In this document: one piece after another, positions 37,171 to 47,402 of the stretch
Layout: each line of letters starts with the position of its first letter
Position numbering within the stretch: the stretch's first letter is position 1
Source of the DNA: Kappaphycus alvarezii
Taxonomy: Eukaryota > Rhodophyta > Florideophyceae > Gigartinales > Solieriaceae
Assembly: GCA_002205965.3 (NCBI GenBank)
Contig: NADL03000740.1
Location: 1,984,001-2,048,000 of the forward strand
Direction of reading: 5' to 3'
Length of the DNA: 64,000 bases
The notes under the pieces: model-generated
Seen by the model: the letters and a program-made list of their open reading frames with translations, nothing else
Told to the model about the DNA's origin: nothing
Database searches by the model: none
Program-made: the position numbers and the translations under genes

Positions 37171-38049
37171 CGGGCGGTTTTTCTTTTTAATCGGAAAGTA
37201 GACATCCTCATCAAACTGAGCCTCACCCCGATTACCTACATCACTCTTCCTCCCGTTCCTCACCAAGATCACCGACAAAATTACAAACTCAAACCCCACC
37301 TCCCTTTAACATCCAAGAACCACCAACATACATCATCGTCTTTTCATAGTTACATTTCTGGCAACGCTAAGAACTACTTTAAATCAACTCGCATGCCATC
37401 AACAGACTAATATCAGTCCCGCTCCCGCTCTTTTTCTCGCTTTGAGTCTCGCTCTGGCTCCCACCCTGTCTCCGTCTAGTTATCCACCTGACCTTCCCCA
37501 GATTTCACCTCGTTCCTGCTTCTAGCCGCGATATCGGTCTCGCTGACAAAAACCCAATATTATTTCCGCTTCAATCTGTTAGGTCATCAATATCCCTGCA
37601 TTATCATAGCATCTTATTCGTTGCCGTTTTCATTCCCTTGCCTTTCCCATCATCGCGGCTAAGAATCGTCACTGCTTCAATCACATAAGCCTGCATATTT
37701 CGTCGCCGAAATCGTTCTGTCAACTCTCTCACCTTGCCCCTAGAGCTTACTGTCAGTTAAACTTCTGTTTCACGCCACTGAGCCATCCACTTGCCAAATT
37801 TAATGTCTTGGCCAACCTCCTCTTTATATATTTTTAAAGCAAGGCCTTTTCCCAGTTGCCCAAACCTATATCTCCAATCCGGAACTGCATCAATTCCAGT
37901 TTATCCCTTCCAGAACTTTTACTGACTGCTTCAGTGTGCTAAACATAAGATCAAGCAATTGTTTCTCCACCAATATTCTCACTCAATCACAAGCCATACA
38001 ATATACTAAGCCTCAAAACTAGCTTTTTTAACTTTCTATGCAAAAAAGT
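37171..38049. other. spacer, pyrimidine-rich on the plus strand
   Basis: C/T-rich sequence with no recognised gene. This may include the left end of the Crypton-like element. Confidence 0.35.
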
Positions 38050-39821
38050 CAGTGAAGTGAGATTTTTTTGGGTAGTATCGCTGAATGGGAAATAGATCCA
38101 TCTAAGAAGCGATTAACAGTGATGAAAGCTGAAGATAGTCGATTAGAAGCCGAAATCACAACAAAGGCGTTCGTACAAGAGTCCAGTCAGTCTGTTTATG
38201 ATCGAAATGGAAGCGTTTCGATCTTTTTGTTTGAATGAAAGGTTTCGGGTGGAACAAGTCGTGAAGTTGATCTTGATGGTCCAGGGGAACCAACAAAGCG
38301 ATAGTTGGGAAAATAGCTGATTTTTTTTCATTAGAAAGTAGATGAGCTACGGTGTGATCCAGGTGAGGTAGTTAACAAACGATAGGCATTAGCAAGCGTT
38401 TATAAGCGCCGTTTTAGAAGGAAGGGAAGATGGAGGACGTTTTTGAGGGGGAGGTCAGAGGGGAGTCCTGTTTATGCGTCGGCAATCGAGGAATGTATGA
38501 AGTATTACCAGCGCCGAAAGAAGGATGCGTTACAAGAGAGCACTGCCGTTCTGGTACAAATACATGGAAAAGATGATGCAGTATGGGGAGCATTGGATCT
38601 GAATAGCTAGAAGCGACGTATGTGATGGCTGCTGCAGCTTTGTGTTTCACACTATGGTTGCGAATAGACGAGCTCGTCTCACTTAGATGGGGCGATGTGA
38701 AATTAGAAGCTATAAATAATCAAAGGGTGACCCATATTGAATTAATGCAGAGGAATCGCAAGTTCGAGCGTCAAGCGAGGGGCAGTTGTATGGGCATATC
38801 AAATGCAGGATGAGCCCTGCACATGTGCTTTCACACATTTGCACCGTTGGATTAGAATGTATCGAAGAGTTTTGAACAGAGATTTCTCAGAAGCGACCCA
38901 CTTTTAAGCGCGCAGACGATTTGGTCAAATAGCTGGCTGTGGGGGAGAAAATGAGCACACAAAATTTCATGAAGACGATAAGCATGTGGGTCGACAGGTG
39001 CAGCATAATTCCTCGTAGTGTTACGGAGGAGGAACTTAGAAAGTTCACTTTGCATTGTTTCCGTCGGGGAGGAGCCCAGCACAGGTTTCTAACTGGTCGT
39101 AATCGGTGACCGTTACATGTCCTGAAGTGGTGAGGTGGATATGGGTCGGGAGATGATGTTAACACTATCATGAGGTATTTGCTTGAGGAGATGTGGAAAT
39201 ACGAAGAGAGTTACATTTATTATTTGTTCACGAGGGTAATGATTTGGATTTGAGAGCACTTATGCAGACAAATGAGGAGCTGGGAAAGGAAATATCAGGA
39301 TTCAGGGATGAGGTTGGGAAGTCGTATAATCATCTGAAACGGATCAAGTTGTACATTTCCGTCCAGACTGCCAAGGTCACAGAAGCAATGAAGAAATTGA
39401 GTCACATACTCTGCCTAGATTTACCGCCAGTCAAAGCAATAACTTGGAAAGAGAAAATGGGTGTGGGTGGAATGAGATTGGAAATGGCGCTACAGAAGAA
39501 CTGGCTCTTATCGACATTGTCGGCAAATGCATATCAATAAAAAGAGTTCAAAACTGGAGGGCGGTAATTGTCCACTGGGAGTCGGGATCCCCAAAGAATC
39601 TCGTAGTATCTCTTAAGGACTGGTCTGATAGAGCTTGTACATACGCATTCAAGTCTAAATATCACCATAGGAAGCTAATAGCGGAGGAGTACATTAAACT
39701 GGGACAGGATGCTTTTATTGAGATGTACGATCCAAACGTGACAATTGTTGAACTTAAGAGCCTCATAAGGGCAGGTGGGAGACATCTGAGTGAGGAACTG
39801 CAAAGTGAAGAAGCCATGTAG
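38050..39821 (+). mobile_element. Crypton-like tyrosine-recombinase transposon gene
   Basis: The frame at 38622 reads FTLWLRIDELVSLRWGDVKL, the first catalytic-Arg box of a tyrosine recombinase. Around 39040-39085, RKFTLHCFRRGGAQHRF holds the H-x-x-R box. LKWWGGYGSGDDVNTIMRYL follows, with the candidate nucleophilic Tyr at about 39176-39178. A coiled-coil segment (39193-39540) and then, one frame over, IVHWESGSP, VSLKDWSDRA and HHRKLIAEEYIKLGQDAFI (to 39821) resemble the GCR1_C-type DNA-binding tail found on Crypton recombinases. A weaker N-terminal frame near 38085-38230 reads EWEIDPSKKRLTVMKAEDSR. No reverse transcriptase lies nearby, which argues against DIRS. Stops and at least three frame changes are present. 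Confidence 0.7.
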
Positions 39822-39834
39822 TTGTTCGAATGAA

Positions 39835-40160
39835 TCAGTTTTCGTCTTCCGAGTCAACAGTGCAGTTGAAGCACAAAACATTTATGGCATTTCCAATGTC
39901 GTCGTATTGCCATGTGGTTGTGTCGATGTATTTGGTAACACATGTGGCGTGCAATGGGCGTGAGCAGAATGAGCACCCTAGAGAACACAAGCCTGCAAGG
40001 TCGATACATAACAGACCAGAGTTGCCGCACATAATGTCACCGAAGTCATCGCGAGAAGCGGTGATAAATCCTGGGCGCCTTGTGATAGTAATCCTTCCGA
40101 TTAAGGGGGTTTTCCAGCTCACCTTTTCCAATCCTTCACTGCCATCCGAGTCATGAACCG
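39835..40160 (-). pseudogene. small Cys-rich zinc-finger (PHD-like) ORF
   Basis: The minus frame ends at 39835 and contains a run of Cys/His: MCGNSGLLCIDLAGLC, CSFCSRPLHATCV, then VLCFNCTVDSEDEN at the end. The pattern C-x-x-C...H-x-x-C...C-x-x-C is like a PHD or RING-type zinc finger. There is no ATG in frame upstream before a stop near 40165; the frame is open from SDGSEGLEKVSWKTP, so the 5' end is lost or lies across a frame break. It is convergent with the Crypton-like gene, 14 bases from its stop. This could be an accessory protein of that element or a captured chromatin-reader fragment. Confidence 0.45.
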
Positions 40161-41680
40161 CTCAACTATCCTGTCTTATAATGGCCCCCTTTTCGAGCCT
40201 TTTCCAGTCCCCGATTGTGTTCATCTTCTCGGCTCATTATCAATCCTCAATATGTTACGTTTCTTTAAATATATTAGGAACAATTTTTTGCTGTGTAAGA
40301 GCCTCAGAGGAAGATATGTTCAGTCGTGCAGCTAGCTGAGTGGGCACGAAGTCTTCGGGCCTGATCAACTCTCCCTCATGATCGTTACGGATATTGTTCT
40401 CGTAGACACAACAGAAAAAGTCTACAAGACCAGTTGCAAGACAGGTGAAACAAGATCAAACTGCTGAAATTGGTGGATGCGAAGGAAGCCTGATTGTGAT
40501 AGGGAATGGTGTGGGCTATCGAGTACAGAAAGCAGATCAGACCCAATGAACACAGTTGCGGATTTGTTGCTGGAGAGGTTGCGTATGTGGTGCTTTTGAG
40601 CAGATGAAGAGAACCAAATATGACGAATAGATGCATGAAGCACTGCGTGAATGATGAGAAGTACCATAAATGTGTTGATACGGTAACCCATGTATATGTC
40701 GAGGGTGGTGAGAGTAAGGCTGCCCAATCTGGTATCTTAGACAGTTAAAATTCATCGCTACTAATAATATAATGTGCCCGTTTCACAATATTGATGATCT
40801 CAATTATAACAATTGAAAAGGTCAACTAAAGTCTGATGATCGTCAAGGGCAGGAAAGGCCACTATTGTACAGCCAAACAGTTCAGACATGTACATGAAGA
40901 TCTTTGGATGGTGGTGGAATCATGTGAAATTGTTGGAGGTTATGAAGAAGACATCATGGAGTGCATATGGACATGGTGGGTATGGAAGAAGATCGTTGAG
41001 TTATGTGGTGTTGCGCAGGGATGTTTGTTGGATGCATATACTAGGGTGTCGTATGTAAGGAGGGTGGCTGCAGAAAAAGAGGGTGAGGAAGATCTGGAGT
41101 CAGTAGGGAGAGAAGTGGAATACTCTAAGAATCACTCTCAGAGTTGGAGTGAGAGTGGTAGTTTACGTGGGTTTGGATGTTTATTGGGAGGGAATTGATT
41201 GAGGATGGTGAGGAGTGGGGAGCGTATTTCAAGGCGAGCAATCAAAACTGCTACCTGTCTGCATGGCCGAGTCGGCGGAGCGCCGATTGGGAATGGAAGG
41301 GAGGTGAGATGTAGTGCTGCCAGCGCTCCATCTGCAGTAAATCCAAATGCATGAGAGGTCCGCCATAACGCCCCTTCCTTCACATGTAGATATGCGGAAG
41401 TGTGGTTGACTGAGGCAACTATGTTGCCGTCGGATCACTCCATAACGGGCATAGGTGTCCTCCTGTACAAGAGCGCTGTTTGGAACGCCGACTTCGTAAG
41501 AATCGCAACAATATATATTGTTAATATTTGTGGGGAGAGTATCACAATCAATGTTCAAGGTGAAGTGAGTTGAGGAAATTGCGAAGTTTTGGACACCTTT
41601 ACATTCAGCAGTATTGCTGGAGATATGCAGTGCGTAATTGGGTATAAATGGATCAATGTGAAGAAAAACGAAGTAAAACG
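40161..41680. other. spacer with unrecognised frames
   Basis: A plus frame at 40836-41198 (120 codons, Glu/Trp/Val-rich, starting after MIVKGRKGHYC) is the longest; I know no homologue. Three overlapping minus frames at 40385-40755 look like noise. Confidence 0.3.
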
Positions 41681-41681
41681 A

Positions 41682-41869
41682 GTCGCTGGGTCGACACAAT
41701 TTATCCTGTGTCGCACTGCGGACAAAAGTAAGCACAATTACTGTGTTGCTGGGTTGACGCAATGTATCCTGTGTCGCACTGCAACACAAGTAAACACAAG
41801 TACCGTGTCGCTGGGTTGACATAAATTATCCTGTGTCGCACTGCAACACAATAAAAATCTTGTCGCTTA
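41682..41869. repeat. three tandem copies of a ~63-bp unit
   Basis: Units start at 41682, 41745 and 41807, each beginning GT(C/T)GCTGGGT(C/T)GAC and containing ATCCTGTGTCGCACTGC. The copies differ by a few substitutions and small indels. The first bases of a fourth unit follow. Confidence 0.85.
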
Positions 41870-42000
41870 TTGCTTGAGCCTCATGCACCCTGATGGTGGA
41901 ACGCAATTTCTGAGGTATAACCATCCTATAACAGTGGCAAGGCACATGAAGATCAACTTGATGTCTTGCTACTGACTCAATAAACTACCAAAACACAATC

Positions 42001-42005
42001 AACCC
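42001..42005. repeat. target-site duplication, left (AACCC)
   Basis: AACCC lies directly before the 5' LTR of the 42-kb Copia element; AACTC lies directly after the 3' LTR (47371-47375). One mismatch in five fits an old insertion. Confidence 0.65.
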
Positions 42006-42192
42006 TGCCGGACACATGTGCTTTACAGTTTCATTACGATGGTCGATATATCTGGGTGAAGCCAGAAAGCTCCCGGTAATCTCGAGAGATAAAGGACAAT
42101 CGAAGAGCGATTCTCTTTGGTAGCGAAGTACATATATGACAGTGAGACACTGTTCATAAAGAGGCACAAGAACGGATGCTCACATTCTTTTA
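42006..42192 (+). repeat. 5' LTR of Copia element B
   Basis: It starts TGCCGGACACATG and ends ACATTCTTTTA, immediately before the primer-binding site. A TATA-like acatatatgac lies at about 42130. The matching copy is at 47182-47370. The end is TA rather than the usual CA. Confidence 0.9.
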
Positions 42193-42207
42193 TGGTAGCA
42201 TCGCCGC
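42193..42207 (+). other. primer-binding site of Copia element B
   Basis: TGGTAGCATCGCCGC starts at the first base after the LTR. Its complement ends in GATGCTACCA, that is, a tRNA 3' end with CCA and a U72 that would pair with A1, as in eukaryotic initiator tRNA-Met. The tRNA match is inferred, not checked. Confidence 0.65.
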
Positions 42208-42269
42208 ACTTCCTTCTCCTTTTGCATTAAAAACTCTGTTGAACTCCTTTATCTTCACACTTATCTTAC

Positions 42270-43135
42270 ATGATTTCTGAACCGCAAAATGACCCTGTCA
42301 GAAAACTTCCCAAGCTATGCAAATCTGATGACTACATCTTATGGAAACGTCGTGTATTTGCTTATATCCGGAAGTCAGATGCCTAAATCTGAATCTTAGT
42401 GTGATGACTAAATCTTACGGAAACGTCGTGTATTTGCTTATATCCGGAATTCAAATGCCAAACTTGTCGGCTTCCTCAATGTGTCGCCGAGCACTACTCC
42501 TTCGGTTCGAAAGAATTGGTTTGAGCAGATGATTGAGGCCAAGAGTAAAAATCATTTTCTGTCTTGGAGACTCTCTGTTGGCCAAAGTTCGCCGTTTGAT
42601 AGACGATGAAAATGTTACGGCTAAGATTCTTATGGATGAGCTCGAAAAGATATATATAGCCTCGAATGCTCAGTCTATCCTAAATCTTCGTCATGAAATG
42701 GATGATCGACGTTATGAGGAAGGGAAGAGCTGGGACGACCATGTGAACAAGTTTAATGAACTTCCCAGCAAGCTAGCTACATATGACGAAGAGTTTTCAG
42801 AAAAAGAGAAAGCGTCCAAGCTGCTCAGAACTTTGCCAGAGAGTTTCAGTGGGTCCGCCATGATCGCACAAGTCCAAGACCTTGAGATAGAGCGCATTAT
42901 TCAGTCTATGCATGCCGAGGTATCCCGTCGTAATAGTTTTATGGATCCTTCCAGTAAGACCGAAGAGACTCCGAAAGCAGCACACATGTCTAAACGTGGA
43001 AACTATGCCGGTCTCGGTGCCAATAATAGACGTAAGGAAACGGATGTGAACTGTTACGTTTGTGGCCTACCAGGTCACTATGCTTCTGAATATTGGTATT
43101 GTGTTGATGGAAATACCCAGCGAGGTCGTGGGTGA
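42270..43135 (+). pseudogene. Copia element B gag
   Basis: The ATG at 42270 opens MISEPQNDPVRKLPKLC and DDYILWKRRVFAYI, the usual Copia gag start. A local duplication (42326-42458) brings a stop. The frame from 42533 has the gag helical region with DDRRYEEGKSWDDHVNKF and KASKLLRTLPESFSGS. Near 43050 a zinc knuckle CYVCGLPGHYASEYW follows: the last Cys of C-x2-C-x4-H-x4-C has become Tyr. Confidence 0.8.
42326..42458 (+). repeat. local tandem duplication inside gag
   Basis: About 58 bases starting tgatgactacatcttatgg at 42326 recur, slightly diverged, from 42402. The shift of 76 bases is not a multiple of three, so it breaks the gag frame. Confidence 0.8.
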
Positions 43136-43136
43136 G

Positions 43137-44577
43137 GAGCTACTCGAGGATTTCATGGCTTCCGACAACCACGTGGTCGCAGTCGTGGTGGTTACTCAAG
43201 GACTTTCCACGGAAAACCTTCAAGAGGCAGTCAACAATTTTTTTGGCTCTAGTTGGAACTATACAACTGGTCAGCTAAGTGACTGCAGTCAACGGATGCC
43301 ATCAAATCTTCTTCCACAGGCAAACGTCCAACAGTTTCCTTACCCCTCACCACAGCACGAAACTGGCCAGAATACCTACTTCCAGGGGTTTATGGCTCAC
43401 CTGAAACGCTCAAGCCTCCTATCAGAGTCCAGACAAAAGTCGAAAGATGCTTTTATTGATTCCAGGGCGACATATCTCTTCTCCCATTCAAAAAAGGCCT
43501 TCATGAACTACCGTCATATCAGCGGATGTGCACGATGTGCACTCTGCATCAGGTTTGTCTATTATCGTGATTGTCGGTCAAGTTTATGTCCCTCTCTACG
43601 GGGGATGTACGTTGAAGCATACCACGCTCCTGAGTCTGGTGAGAATATCCTTTCTGTCTCAAAACTGACAAGGTTCTTCGGCATTATCTTCTCGTCTGAT
43701 GAAAGCGGTGACATAAGCACTTGCTGCATGAAATCCAAGGTCACCTTAATAACATCTTGAAGTGCACCAAAATTGATGGACTATACAAGATGCAGATGCC
43801 GATCCCTAAATCCCGCAACGTCTCCACTACATCTGAGTTCATTCCGGTCTCTGAAAATCCAAATACCATTGACTATGCAGTCTGCAAGAACGCTACAGCT
43901 CAAATTGGAAATCCAGAGCAGTTACGTCCAATCCAATTGCTAGCTGAGGACAAGCCTCTTCATTAGCACTTCCGCACCGGGCAACCTAGCCCAGCAAGGT
44001 ACTCGCGAGATTCTCAGATGTTACGTGATGTCCCATACTTCACGAGAAACGATTTGGGACAGATATTTTTTGTTCCTTGTCAGCAAGGAAAGGCAAGAAG
44101 GTCTGCCATACTACGAAGTCAGGTGAATGTTTCGCTTCCACTTGAACTTGTTCACACGGACATTTCCGGACCCGTAGTACCATCATTGTTAGGAAGTATC
44201 TATTCGGTACTATTCATGGATACGAAGACGGCAAAATCTGATGTTTTCTTCCTCAAAAAGAAAAGCGAGTTCTCAACGTGCTTGGTGGAGTATAAAGCCA
44301 TGTAGGAACTTCAAACCGGATGAAAGATAAGGAAGATAGGACTTGACGGAGCGGAAAAAAGATGGGTGGAGCTGTTGAAAGATTCTGCATCTACAACGTA
44401 ATAGAACTCACGCCGTCACCTCCTTACTCCCATCAAAGTAATGGTACCGTGGAACGCCTCATACAAGAACTCTTGGCAAGGACAATAGTGATTCTGTTCG
44501 CCTCAAAGCTACTTGCACCGCTATGGGCGGAGGCAATGAACCATGCCAGCTGGCTTCGAAATAGAATTACATCTTAG
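43137..44577 (+). pseudogene. Copia element B protease and integrase
   Basis: The protease box near 43445 reads DAFIDSRATYLFSHS, where D-S-G-A is expected (Gly to Arg). GENILSVSKLTRF follows near 43640. The integrase zinc region spans 43960-44100, with HFRTG and FVPCQQGKARR (one Cys lost). The core has ELVHTDISGPVVPS near 44145 and the last catalytic region SNGTVERLIQELLARTI near 44435. Frame changes and a stop separate the blocks. The protease would cut the polyprotein and the integrase would insert the cDNA. Confidence 0.8.
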
Positions 44578-44889
44578 CGCGCTAATAATCAGATACCGAT
44601 TCTCCAGTGGAAACCTTCAAAAAGAATAGAATTATCCAAAGTTCTTATATTTGGGCAACCTGGATTCGCTTTTCGGTACCGCTCAGACAGGGTTCCTAAC
44701 AAAAATTTCCTTGCCAGATCCGTCCATGGATACTTTGTCGAAATAGAGAGTGAGGAAACCCTACTTCGCATCTAGGTTCCCGAAACCAAGTCCATTCTTG
44801 TGACCGAAGCTCAAGGCTTCCGACAATACAGCGAAGCATAATTACCAGGCGTTGCTTGTCTGCTTGATATACTAGCAATAAAAGCCGAA

Positions 44890-46500
44890 ATCGAAGGTCT
44901 GAGCAACACAGACGGCCAATCAGAAACTATTTTACATCAGGCTTTCGAAGCATTTGCTTCGTCACTTCCAAATGGCTGTTACCAGAACAGCGGCTGGCGC
45001 AGATAATTCTTCCGTTCTTTGCAGTTCGATTCACATCTACGTCGTTTGTTCCGGGAGGCTATCGAAATTGCTGCATGGAAAGAAGCAATTCGATCGCGTA
45101 TACAAGTCCCATCGAGATTGCGGAACGAGGGACTGTGTCCCCAGAACCGATAATATACGACCCGTTCCATTCACCTGGGTATTTCGGTTGAAACCTTTAG
45201 ACAAGGAGGGAACAAGATACCTGCACAAAGAGCGGTGCGTTATACGAGGCGATCAACAACAAGCGTATGTTCACTTCGATCCGCAGAACATCTATGCGCC
45301 GGTCGCATGTCAAGAAGCTATTTGCATCCTTATCGCATATGCTGCAGCCGAAAACCTCTCAATGGAAGGCGCGGATATCAATAACGCTTACTTGTACGGT
45401 AAATTGGATATTACGATCTTCATGGCCCAACCGACAGACCCTTCCGGAGTTGAGGCGCGACCTGGAATGGTTTGCCGTCTGTTAGAGTCAATTTTTAGAC
45501 TACGAAAAGCCGGTGAAATATTGGCTCCCTCCTGTGCAATACTCTTCTATCGTGGGGTTTCCGCATATCAAACATTGACAAGCGCACCTCCAATTGGGGA
45601 TGCAGTTCGTTATTATTGTCATCGTCGTAGATGACATGAAGTTCGGCTCAAACTCCACAGCAATTATGTCTCGGCTTAAGCAGAAGCTGTCCTCGTCGTT
45701 TGATGCCAGGTTATTCGGACGTTTTCAAACATTCATTGGATGGGAAATACGTTACAAAGAAAATGGGATCAAAGTACCTTAAACCCGGCATGCCAAAGAC
45801 TTGCTCATGAGATGCGGCATGGATGCTTGTAACGCCGCATGGACGCCATTACCAAGCGAAGCCGATCTCGCATCATCACATGAAGGCGACACCCCGTTGA
45901 GTACTGAATTACATTCGGAGTACCGATCAATCATCGGAGCACTCATTCAATTGGCCGTCTGCACGCGACTCGACTTGTCCTTCGCCGTCTGCGCACTTGC
46001 ACGGCATGTACATATCCCAACTGCGCGCCATGTTTCATTGCTCAAGCGCGTGTTACGTTACCTGGCCGGAACCATAAATTACGGTCTAAAATACCGTCGA
46101 GAGCCAATCAAATGGGATTCACTTTCTGCAAACTTCGATGCCCTGGGGTAGCAGCGAGACTGGGCATTCGACTAGCGGTTACATCGTAAGTTTTAACAAA
46201 GGACCAGTGCAATGGAAAAGTCAGAGACAAACGGTTATTGCACTATCAACGGCTGAGTCGGAATATGTTGCACTCTCCGCATGTGCGAGAAAAGTCACAT
46301 GGATAGGACGAGTCCTGTGGGAGATAGAAACCAGAACGCAATTCAACGTAGACTATTCAACTTACTTACCCCAACCCGTGTATCATCAGACAATACGGCA
46401 GCCCTGGCGTTGGTGCAAAACGAAACGGTTGCAGGACGGAACAAACACATTGACATCAAAGTGCACCACGTGAAAGAATTATGAAAACGGGGATTTATCA
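44890..46500 (+). pseudogene. Copia element B reverse transcriptase and RNase H
   Basis: RT: FTWVFRLKPLDKEG near 45175, ERCVIRGDQQQAY, YAPVACQEAICILIAYAA, MEGADINNAYLYGKLD near 45365 (first catalytic Asp), then IVIVVDDMKFGSNS near 45615 (Y-V-D-D as V-V-D-D). YRSIIGALIQLAVCTRLDLSF follows near 45925. RNase H: TSGYIVSFNKGPVQWKSQRQ and IALSTAESEYVALSACA near 46230, with SSDNTAALALVQNE and NKHIDIKVHHVKEL to about 46484. There are several frame changes. Confidence 0.85.
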
Positions 46501-47170
46501 AGGTTGAATATATCCCTATGCAAGAACAACTTAGCAGATATTTTGGCAAAGCCTGTTGCGTACAAGGTTCTGCACCGACTTCTAAGATTTCTGCAATTTC
46601 TTTGATGACTCAGCACTATCCAATTGTGCCAAGTTGCCAGTGGTACTGGCTTCGCGCCCGGATCGAACAGCGCGAACGACGCGGCAGTTAAAGAAAGTCT
46701 GGGAAATCACCATGATCATGTTCGCATCGGAAAGTGCGGGATTAACATTAAGGAAGCGACGAGGAGTTGCTAAAGATAAGATAGGAGTCGGTTAGTAAGT
46801 AGTGAGTCTTGACGAGTCGGTTGAGGTTCCTGTTGGCATCGAGAAAGATGCAACATATGCAAGAGGCACGATTTATATAGACCCTGGAGGGGAGAGAAAA
46901 TGAAGCCATGTGAGCATTGTGTTAAATTATCTCTGAAAATGGAGCCAAACGGGCCATTCTGTGAAATCACATTTCTGAAAAGGCAAAATTATGAAGTTAA
47001 TTTGGACTCTTTTATCACAGAAATATTCAGCCAGGCGGGCAAATTGTGTGAAGCAATTCTCGTCTCGTTCGTCGGGCGGACAATAAATTGAACTAAATCG
47101 AGAATGACTAGTCAGCGAAAAGTTGTGAAGTATGCTACGCAAGTGATATCTTTGTGATTGATTGTGACCG

Positions 47171-47181
47171 TCAAGGAGGGG
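47171..47181 (+). other. polypurine tract of Copia element B
   Basis: AAGGAGGGG lies immediately before the 3' LTR, the position where plus-strand cDNA synthesis is primed. Confidence 0.75.
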
Positions 47182-47370
47182 TGCTGGACACATGTGCTTG
47201 ACAGTTTCATTACGACGGTCGAGATATCTGGATGAAGCCAGAGAGCTCCCGGTATTCTCGGGAGATAAAGGATAAATCAAGGAGCGATTCTCTTTGGTAG
47301 CGAAGTACATATATGACAGTGAGACATTGTTCAGTAAAGAGGCACAAGAACGGATGCTCACATTCTTTTA
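47182..47370 (+). repeat. 3' LTR of Copia element B
   Basis: It starts TGCTGGACACATG and ends ACATTCTTTTA, aligning end to end with 42006-42192. Confidence 0.9.
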
Positions 47371-47402
47371 AACTCTTCATTTACTTGGAGACTGTCACAT
47401 AT

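Larger units (their letters stand above)
42006..47370 (+). mobile_element. complete Ty1/copia LTR retrotransposon B
   Basis: This has 187/189-bp direct LTRs, a primer-binding site touching the 5' LTR, gag, protease, integrase, reverse transcriptase and RNase H in Copia order, a purine tract touching the 3' LTR, and a near-identical 5-bp target duplication. The LTRs differ at roughly a dozen positions plus two single-base indels. Stops and frame breaks in every domain show it is dead. Confidence 0.92.

Noticed and set aside
41229-41822. 197-codon minus frame
   Set aside because: Its first half is the translated 63-bp tandem repeat, so the open frame comes from the repeat itself.
46651-46676. 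TTCGCGC...GCGCGAA inverted repeat after RNase H of element B
   Set aside because: A single 7-bp stem in the element's untranslated end is not enough to call a terminator or structured RNA.
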